DNA of 64,000 nt from contig NC_084795.1 in the NCBI RefSeq assembly GCF_963169125.1, forward strand, positions 265,665,042-265,729,041, given 5' to 3'. This DNA comes from Humulus lupulus (lineage: Eukaryota; Streptophyta; Magnoliopsida; Rosales; Cannabaceae). Below are positions 24,557-35,091 of this stretch, piece by piece. The notes below the pieces were generated by a model, which saw only the letters and a program-made list of their open reading frames with translations, searched no databases and was not told the DNA's origin. The stretch's first letter is position 1. Every line of letters starts with the position of its first letter. The position numbers and the translations under genes are program-made.

Positions 24557-26989
24557 TGTAACGTCCCAAATTACCTAATAAGAATTAGGGCCTTGATTAG
24601 GGGGTCAGGATGGAAAACTATGGAAAACTATGTGTTTATGTGATATATATGTGTATCACTTCGTAAATACGTGAGTTATATTATAATATGACTTGAAATG
24701 CATGTTTAAGTGTATTAACTAAGCATGTGGGCCTGTTTCTTATCAGAAGGGCAATTTTTGTAATTTGGCCCGTTATGAGTATATTTGGAGTATATGTGAT
24801 ATATGTGTGAGACCACATTATTATGTGGATATATTTGGGTTATTCGGTACGAGGCGATCCTAGGGAGCAAGTTAGCGGGAAAGCCACAATGGGATCAATA
24901 CTCGACTCGGGGTGAGTTAAGGGGTATTTTGGGTATTCAGTACATTACCAGGATATTTGGTAATGGGAATAAATATTCAAGAATATATTCGGAGTTAGTG
25001 AGATTAGGAAGGAGTTCTGGGGATTTTGACCATTTTACCCTCGGGGACGTTATTGGGTACCTCGAGCCTTGGGATTTGCTTAAGGTTACTTGAGCTCTAA
25101 GTAACCTGACATAAACAGAAAACACATTCAACTCTCTCATTCTCTCTCCTGTTCTCTCACTTTACACTCGTTAGCGTTTTCGAAGGAAACTCGAGTTTTT
25201 AGAGCTCGAATTCAAGCGAGGTTAGAGTCATAACGATTATAGGGAAGATTAGAAGCTTGTTAACCTAGGGATTTAGCTGGAAAATGACTTAATCAGAGGT
25301 AATTTAAGCTTTAAGTTTCTGAGATTTTGAGTTCTTAAGCTTTGATTGGATTTTATGGCTTTGATAAGTTTTTGATTCATTTGTAACTTGGGTTTTGATG
25401 GTTTTGAGCTACTAATTTGATTGGGAACTTTACTCTTGGGATTTAGCTATGTTTGGATGGGTTTTTGGAGGGATTTGGCTTGAGGAAAACGGAGAAAAAA
25501 ATAGATTTTTCATGTCGAGCCGCGACCCTGTTCTTAGGGCGTCGTGGCTCTCTTGGACGCAGGGAGAAGCAGGTGCCTTCAGGCCATTTGAGTCGCAGCG
25601 CGGGTGGAAACAGGGGAGAGCCTTGGGCTCTCTGACTTGGGGCGGGTCGCGGCGCTTGAGGGATTTTTGAGTCCCGGGGAGGTTTTGAGTATGGGAACTC
25701 AAACCTAAGGTCTTGGGATCAATCGTACTACCCAGTTTAGTATAATTCGACGACCTGGAGGCTAGGACTTGGTTCAGAAGCCTTTATTTGCTCATTTTTT
25801 ACGGGATTCTATACTTGGTTGTGACTAGGTTATTACTAGGGGATCAGAACTAGGATCATGCTCGAGGGTCGTTCTTATTTTACATTACACTCAGACTTGA
25901 GGTAAAAAAATTACACCCAATACGTGATGTACATGATTAGGGCTTGGCTCGGTTGTCGAATATAGTCTTGATTAGGACATGAGCCCCTATAAATGTGCAT
26001 GATTATGATTATGCCTGAGATTGTTTGATTAAGCATGATGAATGCTCTGTATCTGGATATTTGCTATATGATATATGATTGACTGCATTATCTGATTGAA
26101 AAGATTTGACTTATTAGTCAAGAACGACAATAGTGCTCTGAGCGCTGGTCAAAAGCATTGACTTATAAGTCAAGGGTAGCAATAGCACACTAAGCGATGG
26201 TCAATATGTTTAGGCCTAATCAGGAGCACATCATACGCTTGTCCGACCCAATGGTCGTGGAAAATTAAGCATCAGTACGTTGGGCCAGCTCCAAGGCTAG
26301 TTATACAGAGGGTAGGACAATGGGCCCCAGGGTGACTTATTAGTTCCATATCCTAGGGTTGGGCCCCAGTATGATTCATCAATCATGTATTTTGGGGAAC
26401 GGGCCTTGGTATGATTCATTAATCATTTAATTAGGGAAGCTAGCCCCATATGACGTTGTAGTCATTTATATGAATGGTATGCATGCATGAGTAGGGTTAT
26501 TACTACTAGGCATGCTTATTATGATTCAGTAACATGTTATTAACTGCTTATGAGCATGTTTAAGCTTTCTTGTTGAGCCTTGGATCACGAATGCTATGTG
26601 GTGCAGGTAAGGGGAAAGGAAAGCTGGACCAGCCATGAGTAGGAGAGCTTCGGTGGCGACGTGTACATATGCGTCTACTTGAACACCACGGTCGGGGTTT
26701 CTCAGAGGAACTAGGGTTAAACCCTATTTTTGCCGCTTAGGTCGGCTGGTTGTAACTTTTGAGTTGTAATTACCCTTTTGGAGCTGTAAACAACTTTGTA
26801 AACGTTTATTATGGGATCTCATGTACAACTTAACGTTTTAATGAAATAAGTATTCCTTTTGGCTGAAATTTTTAACCCTAAACCGTTAATCACATTTAGT
26901 TACGCATTTATGGTCAAATGACTTGATTAGCGAGCCTAGTACTATTTAAAATACATAGTGTAACAGTCTTGGCTATCCAGGGCGTTACA
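24557..26989 (+). mobile_element. Solo LTR E (TGCAT target duplication)
   Basis: This 2433-bp segment reads TGTAACGTCCC ... GGGCGTTACA, with TGCAT at 24552-24556 and 26990-26994. It carries TTGACTTATTAGTCAA (26106-26121) and the perfect palindrome TTGACTTATAAGTCAA (26158-26173). Its palindrome module lies at 25515-25665 (GAGCCGCGACCCTG, GGGTCGCGGCGC). It is the most divergent of the A-F set. Confidence 0.88.
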
Positions 26990-26994
26990 TGCAT

Positions 26995-27156
26995 AACATA
27001 TGAACTCTAGGTTGGCAAATCTCCTCTTTTATCTGGCCCATCAACATCTAATACATCAGCAACAGGATCGTCATTGACATAAGGATCGTAGTCATAGGGA
27101 TTTGTTGTGTCAGGAACATAGGGCGGATCTCTGACAGGGATATCATCATGGACAAT
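26995..27156 (-). pseudogene. MULE transposase fragment between LTRs E and F
   Basis: The minus strand reads VHDDIPVRDPPYVPDTTNPY followed by an acidic stretch (DYDPYVNDDPVADVLDVDG). It is an acidic linker of the kind found between the N-terminal domain and the DNA-binding/catalytic parts of plant MULE transposases. One stop lies near 27010. Confidence 0.55.
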
Positions 27157-30100
27157 CGTAATGCCCCGAAATCCCAAATATGGTTTAATGGTTGGATTAG
27201 TAGGCCGGGAGGGCCATAATTGTTTTATTATGCTATTAAATGATTATATGCATGTTTATGTGAATTATATTATAATATGATGTTAAATGCATGCATGTGG
27301 GTCCACATTCGATTATAAGGGCATTTTGGTAATTTGGCTCGTTGATGGCATATTTGTATATTTTGGTGCATGCTTGTGAATAATTGTTGAGGCAACATTA
27401 TAATGTGGATTTGTTCGAGCTATTCGGCATGAGACGATCTTTGATTATAAACTATCGGTTTGGTCATAATAGGCTTAAGCTTAGGGCTCGGGGTGAGTCT
27501 CGAGGTGTTTTGGTGATTAGAGAGTTACCGGGAATTAAAGGGTAACGGGATATGAATTATTGGTATTTGAGAATATCGAGAATAGCGGGAATTGGAGGGT
27601 GTTAATTATGATTAATGAAATAGGTGGGAAAGGACGGTTTTATCCTTGAGAGTCCTTAGAAACCTTTAAATGACCTAGGGGCAAAATAGTCATTTCACCC
27701 CTAAGATATATATCAGCTTTATAGATTGTAGAAGCTTACCAAAACAGAGCAAGTTATTCCCTTCTCCCGTGCATCCCTTCTCTTTCATTTTCCTTTGGAA
27801 TTCTTGACCTCAATTTGAAAACAAACTAGGAAATCAAGGATTGGAGTTTATTGTAATGACCCACTAATCTAGACTATTTGGACCATTGACGAAACTATAC
27901 ATAAATCTTACATTTTTACGAAAATACCATAATTTATTGAGTAACTTTCAAAATAGGAGTTATTTACAAATAAACATAATACTAAGAAGGATTATGGGAT
28001 CCCATTGTTTTTAAAAAACAAAAGATGATTTAAAATAAAAGACATTACATAATTGGTGCGGAAATACACATAAAATCATAAAAACATAAAATGAGACTAC
28101 ATCCTCGAATCGAATAACGCTCGGCCCCTTGACTCCATTCACCATCGATACACATCCTCTAAGCGTCACGAATCTTACCGCCTCTAAAGCTTATTTTCCT
28201 ACACATAAAAAAAAAAGGAATGAGCCTAATGCCCAGCAAGGAAAATCTAACACATAGTCATAAACATAACTTTATAAGAAACATAAAGACTTAACATAAT
28301 ACATATAACATACACTTATTATAATGGCCATTATTACTTGGGGTCCCATAGACTAAACAAGCATATGCCCATGGGATTAGTGGGGTCCTACTAGCTAAGT
28401 AGGTCATATGCCCATAACCCATTTGGGGTCTTGTTAGTCATATGGGTCATATGCCCAAGCCTAGAAACATATATACATATCATAACACATTTAATAACAT
28501 AAAACATATAGATAACATAAGCACATTACATATTGATTCTAGCCTATTTTCCATACCAAAGTTACCGGGATATGTGGACTGAGTTGGGACTTTTTGGAAC
28601 ACTCCTAAAACCATAAGAAAGAGTGAGTCTAAAGAAAGGAGATGAAATGAAAGAGATGGAATGACTAAACCATTTGAGAAACATGCTTACCGAACTTATG
28701 TGCTCAAGAACTTAGATTCCCTAACCAAAATGAAGATTAAGGTTAGAGATTGAGTAGAAGACTATGAGAAAGAAAATAACATAATACAGAAAGGAACTAG
28801 AGTTTTGGTTACCTCAAAGACTTGAAAGACCAATCTACACCTCCACCGAAATACTATGGAACTCACTTCCCAAAGTGTTTGATAAGCTTATGATGTTTAA
28901 GCTTATAGTTTTTCCCAAACCAGGTGTTTACACTCTCACACTCACTTAACACTAGTAGCTTCTGAACTTAGAGCAAATGGTGAATAATGGCTGGGTACTA
29001 GGTCCTATTTATAGAGTTTGGGAATGAAAATATCTTGATTTTTACTTGAATAAAAATAATGGCTTTTTAGGTGAAAATCATTTGAATAATCGTTCAGCAG
29101 AGGCTGAAGACTCGTTCAAAAGATGCTGGACTGTTGAAGGAGTTTGAATGGCTGAAAGGAAATGAATTCAAAAACATATGAAAACATACTGGAGGAGGCG
29201 ATATATCGCCCCCTGTAGGCGATATATCGCCTGGGCCAGTATGCCCGAGGCGACCGTGCATCGTTTCGTGTTTTCCGTATTTACGTGCTGCGATATATCG
29301 CCCCCTATAGCTGCGATATATCGGCACACGCTGAATAATTAAACACGAAATTACACATTTTTAGCTAAGTTTGAATGGAGTAAACAGCCTTGACTAAGCC
29401 CTCAACGTATTCAAAGCTGCTGACTGATCCTATAACATTCAAACTTTACTCCTTATTAAATTTAATCCTCAAAAATACTTAATCCTTAATCACCATTCAT
29501 AACATGTGCTTAAAATCCTATTGGTTGATGTCTAAACCTTATAATATAATAAATATAATCCTTAATATCAGTCACATTAATCAAACCTTAGTTTATACTT
29601 AATATTCTTAAACTATAGATTAAACTTAGAAAATCTATAAGTACTACTACGAGTGTCCAAATAATTCCCGGTCTGAACCAAAAATCCATGGTAACAAAGA
29701 TAACACTAAACATACTATAATACTACTAAACAATTAGCTAAGTAAAGTTCTTGGACTCTACATTTATAAACTTAGTTCATCCATTGAAGAGGACACAAAC
29801 CCAGCTTGAGGTAAGAATCCACCCATGAATTTAAGCTATACTATGTTTTTCTTATGGTTTTTAGTCAAGAGATTTTGATGTGGTTAGTTGGGAATTCATG
29901 GAGGATTTTGAGAAAATTTGCTTGGGTTTTGTTGTTGGTATGTTGATTGTGTTGTGGTAATACTTGGTTTTGGATTTTGAGATGTTTGAGTAAGTTTTTG
30001 GAAGGATTGAAAGAGGGGAAAAAAATGAGGTTTTAATGGGAGAAAACAGGGGTTTTTGACTGCTGGGAGGCAATGTCGCGGCACTTGGGAGGCAATGCCG

Positions 30101-31492
30101 CGACATTGGGTGTAGGAGCTTGAGGCTGGCGCCTCTATTTGGGAGGCAGGCCGCAACATGGTAGAAGTAGGGTCGCGACCCTTAAGAGCTTTTTTTGGCC
30201 AAAATTGTGTTCTTGTCATGGGAACTCAAATCTTAGGCCTCGAGGTCGTTCCTACTACCCGGTTTAGTAGGATTCGCGTCCCGGAGGCTAGATCTTGGTT
30301 CGGGAACTTTTTATTATTCATTTTATTGATGGAATCCCATATTTGGTTATGAATAGGTGACCGCTAATGGACTAAAAGACTGATCGTTCTCAAGGGTCGT
30401 TCTTTTATTAATTCTCGCTCGAAGCAGAGGTAAGAAAACAGCACCCCATATGTGACATGCATGGTTATTCATGAGGCATGTTGAATGTTTAAATGTGGAC
30501 ATGGATTGATTATTGAATGCTTAGCAAATCTTGCTCACTTGTGCATGGTACTGACTGAATAGTCAGAATTGGCAAAGGTGTCAATATCAACTATGAAGCT
30601 GTGACTGATTAGTCAAGTTCGACAGTGGTACTGGGCACTGGTCACACAGTGTTGACTCATAAGTCAAGAATGACTTTAGCATGTTCAATGCAAGCCAACA
30701 AAGATTAGATCTAATCGACATTTGCATTAAATGACTCAGAAGAGCATTAATGCCGGACCGACCTCAAGTTCGATGAATACTATAAGCGCTTGTCTAGCCA
30801 AAGGCTAGTTACTTAGTGCCACGGTGAATATTTAGTCACATGGCTGTGGGTGCCAAGCCCCGTGTGACTTACCCAACAGTCACTCATCTGTTTAAGCTAG
30901 TGATTTACCCAACAGTCACTCATCTGTTTAAGCTAGTGACTTACCCAGCAGTCACTCATCAGTTTAAGCTAGTGACTTGCTTGTCAGTCACTCATTATGG
31001 TTTACCAGAACCTCAAGTGATATTCATTCTTCTGTTCAGAGCTATAAGCTCTGTGTGATTATAATAATAATCATTTGATAATATTTATATGCATTATTGT
31101 GTTTTCTTGCTGGGCTTTGGCTCATGGGTGCTATGTGGTGCAGGTAAAGGAAAAGAAAAGTTCACCCAGCCTTGAGTGGAGAGCTTAGGTGGTGATGTGT
31201 ACATATGCGGCCACTTGACCACCACGGCCAATGAGTTCTCAGAGGAACTAGGGGGTTTACCCTATTTTTGCCGCTTAGGTCGGCAGGTTGTAAATAACTT
31301 GTAAATGTTTTTAATGGGCCCATGAACAGTTTTATGTTTTAAATAAAATATATCATTTCCTTTTGATTGGTTTTCCACCTTACCCTATTAATAACACCTA
31401 GAAGCACGTTTTTAACCAAAGAACTCGGGTAGCGAGTTAAATTCACGGTTCAACGTTCACCGTAACGGTCTTGGGGTAACCAGGGCATTACA
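27157..31492 (+). mobile_element. Solo LTR F (ACAAT target duplication), carries nested G
   Basis: The start is CGTAATGCCCC (T to C change at the first base) and the end is GGGCATTACA. ACAAT flanks it at 27152-27156 and 31493-31497. About 2.4 kb is its own sequence and the rest is LTR G (27852-29762). TGACT-N4-AGTCA palindromes occur at 30552, 30602 and 30652. The palindrome module includes the inverted pair AATGTCGCGGCA (30072) / TGCCGCGACATT (30096). A short direct repeat of CTAGTGA(C/T)TTACCCA(A/G)CAGTCACTCATC... runs from about 30865 to 30975. Confidence 0.88.
27852..29762 (-). mobile_element. Solo LTR G (TTTAT target duplication), inserted in F
   Basis: This 1911-bp segment reads TGTAGAGTCCAAGAAC ... 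GTGGGTCATTACA on the minus strand. TTTAT flanks it perfectly (27847-27851 and 29763-29767). It is the same family as the partial element at 62980-64000. The palindrome module has two perfect GGCGATATATCGCC copies (29197-29210, 29218-29231) plus CGATATATCG at 29291 and near 29313. The minus strand has CCTTGCTGGGCATTAGGCTC, matching the conserved block of A-F. Confidence 0.9.
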
Positions 31493-31497
31493 ACAAT

Positions 31498-31913
31498 AAC
31501 CTGAGGATTTGTCTCTGGAACAAATGTCTAAACCTCACTTTGAGTTCCCCTGAAAGCAGGACATGGGGGAGAAATGTTCCCTTCAAATCAAACTTCTTTA
31601 TTAATGTTGGAAGAGGTCGATGCATTTATTAAACAGTTCTTCTTAACCAATGTTACACACAAAGGAATCATCTTCTCTACATATTTTGATGTTATCCTGA
31701 TGAATCATAACGGTAGGTTTGAAAGGACCTCAAGTTTCAAGTCGTACACACATTTATCCACTTCAAGCTCTTCTTACAAAATTTCAAGCAGTTTTTCATA
31801 CGTCACACCCTTCTCCAAAGGTAGCACTTGATTTTCAGCATCCCTGAAAATCCAATCCCTATCTTCCAGTTCCAAAAAACCATTGTATGCAACAAATAGA
31901 GAAACAGTCAAAT
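31498..31913 (-). pseudogene. MULE transposase, N-terminal domain (broken)
   Basis: On the minus strand, after an acceptor-like TTCAATACAG (about 31913), the frame reads VAYNGFLELEDRDWIFRD and LPLEKGVTYEKLLEIL, the N-terminal MuDR-type domain of plant MULE transposases. Stops (near 31785, 31725, 31584 and others) make it a pseudogene. It follows an intron that contains the right CCTCGAT cluster, with a donor-like GAGTAAGT near 32535. Confidence 0.75.
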
Positions 31914-31964
31914 CTGTATTGAAAAAAAAATTGGTCAAAAATTAATATTATAAAAAAACAGCAA

Positions 31965-32375
31965 AATATCGAGTTCTATCAAGCTTAATCGAGGTACGTC
32001 GAGGTAAATCTATCAAATCCTATCGAGGTGGCCTATCTAAGTAAAGGCATGAGGACCTATCGAGGTCCATTGAGGCATATCGAATCCTGTCGAGGTGGCC
32101 TTTCTAAGTGAAGACTTATGGACATATTGAGGTCCATCGAGGACCATCGTGCTTCGTCGAGGTGGCCTATCTAAGTGAAGGCTTAGGGACCTATCGAGGT
32201 CCATTGATGTCCATCATGCCTCGTCGAGGTGGCCTATCTAAGTGAAGGCTTAGGGACCTATCGTGGCCCATCGTGCCTCGCGAGGTACATATTCCTAAAA
32301 GCCATCGAGGCAAGTTGAGGTCCATTGAGCCTCTTATTCCTTAAAGCCATCGAGGCATGTCGAGTTTCATCGAGG
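31965..32375 (-). repeat. CCTCGAT-rich tandem repeat, right cluster
   Basis: In minus-strand (transposase) orientation it reads CCTCGATAGGTCC ... AAGCCTTCACTTAGATAGGCC in units of roughly 57-67 bp. The units are related to those at 12340-12530 but inverted. The cluster sits in the first intron of the transposase gene, mirroring the left cluster in the first intron of the Ulp1-like gene. Confidence 0.8.
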
Positions 32376-32841
32376 TACATAAAAAAACCCAGGAAAAACA
32401 CACAAAAAATGTATATCTAATCCAACCATGAAATAGTAAAATAAAACGCGAATGCATACACATATATGTTTGAAATAGTTAAAGCATTGTAAATAAACAA
32501 TTTTTCTCACTACACATAACTAAAATATACTTACTCATAAGATTTTTGCCACTAGATCTGATACCCAAAGTGGAGTTTCTTGCCTTGATAGGATTCAACA
32601 CTTGCCCAAAGAACAACTTCGAAACAAAGATTAGATGTGCTCCAAACTTATTATACATTGAGAGAATAAATGGTGGGTGCCTTATTATACAAAGATTAGA
32701 TGGGCTTGGACATTAGAGAAAATCGCGAGAGATAGAGAGAGCAGACAATATCAGAAAAAGAGAGTATCCCATTTATGTTAGGGACATTTTTCGAATTAAG
32801 GGGAATACTAGCATAAAAGAGTGACGTGTACATAGCATGAG

Positions 32842-32890
32842 ATTTTTTTTATTTAGGACCCCTTATAATGCATAAATACACAAATTTCCC
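32842..32890 (-). repeat. MULE right terminal inverted repeat
   Basis: On the minus strand it starts GGGAAATTTGTGTATTTATG, matching the left terminus. It is followed by the second copy of TATATAAA at 32891-32898. Confidence 0.85.
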
Positions 32891-32898
32891 TATATAAA

Positions 32899-33288
32899 TC
32901 CAACGTTGACAAATACATATATCCAGAGTCGAAATCTAAGCTAAAGTAGGTCAAGCTCCCCTTAACGCAAAGGCCCCAAATATTAAACTTTAATAAAAAT
33001 ATATTAAAAAATAATTAAACTTATAAAATCATGTAAAAATTAAGTAATTATGAAATTTTAAATAGAATTTTACTGTTGCCTCTAAAATGTCTGGGTCAAT
33101 ATGTTACATGTTATTTTATCACTCTATACATAATTAGGCTTGTCTCATTAATTGGTGCCTTAAGCTCATTAGTAATTGTTAATTATCTTATTATGATTAT
33201 TAATTAATCAATAAACATCTTCATTATATGGTTATTCATATGGAGTTATATTATGATTATACTAATTCACACAAAAAATTCTAATAAT
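32899..33288. other. AT-rich spacer, no gene seen
   Basis: This is the right flank of the MULE. It is AT-rich with no open frame or repeat I can name. Confidence 0.5.
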
Positions 33289-34108
33289 CTATTTATATAC
33301 TTATATAAATAAGAGCAATAGGGAGGTGAGGTGGCTTCCTATAATCATTTATATATAATTTATCAATTTTATCATAATTTGTGATTTTTTTTCTAAATTT
33401 TTTATTTAACGAATCTATATACTTATATAAAGAAGAGCTATAGGGAGGTGAGGTGGCTTCTTAGAATCATTTATATATGATTTATCAATTTTATCATAAT
33501 TTGTTATTTTTTTCTAAATTTTTTATTTAACAAATCTTATACTTATATAAAGAAGAGTTATAGGGAGGTGAGGTGGCTTCCTAGAATAATTTATATATGA
33601 TTTATCTATTTTATCATAATTTGTGATTTTTTTCTAAATTTTTTATTTAACAAAAGAATTAATTAGCAATTTAAAAAATCCATATAGTCTTTCATGGTTC
33701 ACAAACAATTGTGATGTTATAATTTTAGGCTATATATAAAGTACTATTCATTCATTTGATTTGTAATATGTCCAAATATTAGTATTTTTTTGTTCTTATA
33801 TAGGTGATTGATTTAACTCAATCTTGCTAAATATTTTTTTTAGTTATATTAATATTTAACATATTATTTATATTTATATATGAGGTATATCTATATATCT
33901 ATATCTATATCTATGTATTTATATAAAGAAGAGCTATAGAGATGTGAAGTGGTATCCTAGAATCATTTATATACGATTTATCTATTTTATCATAATTTGT
34001 GATTTATTCTAATTTTTTTATTTATCAAAAGAATTAAATAACAATTTAAAAAATCTTTATAGTCCTACATGATTTACAAACCATTGTGATGTTATACTTT
34101 TAGGCTAT
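33289..34108 (+). repeat. Tandem copies of a Helitron-like end (left half)
   Basis: Four copies start at about 33289, 33414, 33535 and 33889. Each has TATACTTATATAAA followed by AGCTATAGGGAGGTGAGGTGG, CTTCCTAGAATCATTTATATA and a T-rich tail. The first three are spaced about 120 bp apart; later ones include an extra ~230 bp containing TTGATTTAACTCAATCTTGC. TCTATATA starts and the AGGTGA...GTGGCTTCC phrase resemble 5' ends of plant Helitrons (inference). The Tat element is inserted in this region (duplication GCTAT), and the same repeats resume at 47387. Confidence 0.65.
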
Positions 34109-35032
34109 TGTTATCCCTGTTTCTTGCCGTGGGCCTGGGACCGCGTTCCAGGCCTACTAACTGCCCAATTGAGGATGGGCCCAGTCCAGGCCCGTTTGGC
34201 AAGGAGCAGGGTGGATATCGACAGCCCAATTATGGGTGAGGGCCGGAAGGCGTCCGGGAAGTATTGTCCGGGACGGTCATCTGGGAGACGGTTCAACTGG
34301 TTGGGGATAACAATCGGGATCGGTACGAACGGTCTGGAAGCCTGGTAAATGATCCAGGCTCCTGGTGGATGATCCGGGCTCATGGTAAACAGAGACTGAC
34401 AGAGGTAAACAGACCTGGGTCGAGTCCCCAAGGTTGGCAGGATAAAGCGTCTATGACCCTGACTCCGCCCTGCAAAGCGTGGGAGTTGTCCCCACATTTC
34501 ACCTACGGAAAAGGCCACCTCGGGATTACACACCGCTGGTTCAGACCTGTGCCTCCACTGCTCTGACTGATCTTGTCCCATGAATCTGTCTCGCAATTCG
34601 AGATGCCCAGACCAAAAGCTCCAGTTTTTCGGATGATAGTTACAGTTTGGGCTGGCCCAACGGGTTCAAGTTAGCATTTTTCTTTGATGTTTTAATTCTT
34701 CTGTATTGGGCTTCCGATAGAGAAGCCAGCAATATTTATACCTTTATTGGGCCCGGGTCAGCCCGGCCCACGCCCAGCGCTCCTGTGAACCTATAAATGC
34801 ATGTAACAGAGCACTGAAGAAGGGACTTTTGGGGGCATATATACTATTATTCTGCAAAAACTCAGAAAAAAACTCCATTGTTGTAGACTCTCTAAGTTCT
34901 AATACAACTGTATCATGGACTAAGGCTCGTTAACGCCCCAACCACGTAAAAATCTCGCTTATAACCCCTAAGCCCTTTCTCTTAATCTCTCTGATCTTTT
35001 ATTATTATAGTTTCCCAAAATCTCGGTAAACA
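34109..35032 (+). repeat. 5' LTR of the Tat element
   Basis: It starts TGTTATCCCTG and ends GGTAAACA. A TATA box (CTATAAATGC) lies at 34791-34800 with transcription expected shortly after. It is followed by TTTTGGTGCTTTCATTGAGA, the likely primer-binding region. Open frames of 74-161 codons inside it are LTR shadows. Confidence 0.93.
34791..34800 (+). promoter_or_regulatory. TATA box of the Tat 5' LTR
   Basis: CTATAAATGC lies about 240 bp before the LTR end. The same sequence is at 47141-47150 in the 3' LTR. Confidence 0.7.
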
Positions 35033-35091
35033 TTTTGGTGCTTTCATTGAGAGCCTGAGAAAGCTAGTGTTGACATCAAACCTCTACAACA

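Larger units (their letters stand above)
7075..32890. mobile_element. Ulp1-bearing Mutator-like element (MULE), heavily nested
   Basis: Left end 7075-7123 and right end 32842-32890 form terminal inverted repeats, both opening GGGAAAT and sharing GTATTTATGCATTATA (about 43 of the first 49 bases match). The 8-bp TATATAAA flanks both ends (7067-7074 and 32891-32898), as expected for a Mutator-type target duplication. Inside are two converging broken genes: plus-strand DUF1985/Ulp1-like and minus-strand MULE transposase. This gene content is that of the Ulp1-carrying MULEs described in plants (Kaonashi/KI type). Later LTR insertions make up well over half of the 25.8 kb. Many stops and frameshifts show it is non-autonomous today. 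Confidence 0.88.

Noticed and set aside
31574..31831. 85-codon plus-strand frame
   Set aside because: It is the shadow of the minus-strand MULE transposase N-terminal domain.
31965..32375. Possible CRISPR-like or satellite array
   Set aside because: Units are degenerate and variable in length with no unique spacers, and the host is a plant; it is an intronic repeat of the MULE.
34111..34596. 161-codon minus-strand frame and two plus-strand frames in the LTR, repeated at 46461-46868
   Set aside because: They are inside the Tat LTRs, on conflicting strands, with no domain; the copies in the two LTRs differ in length, as expected for chance frames.
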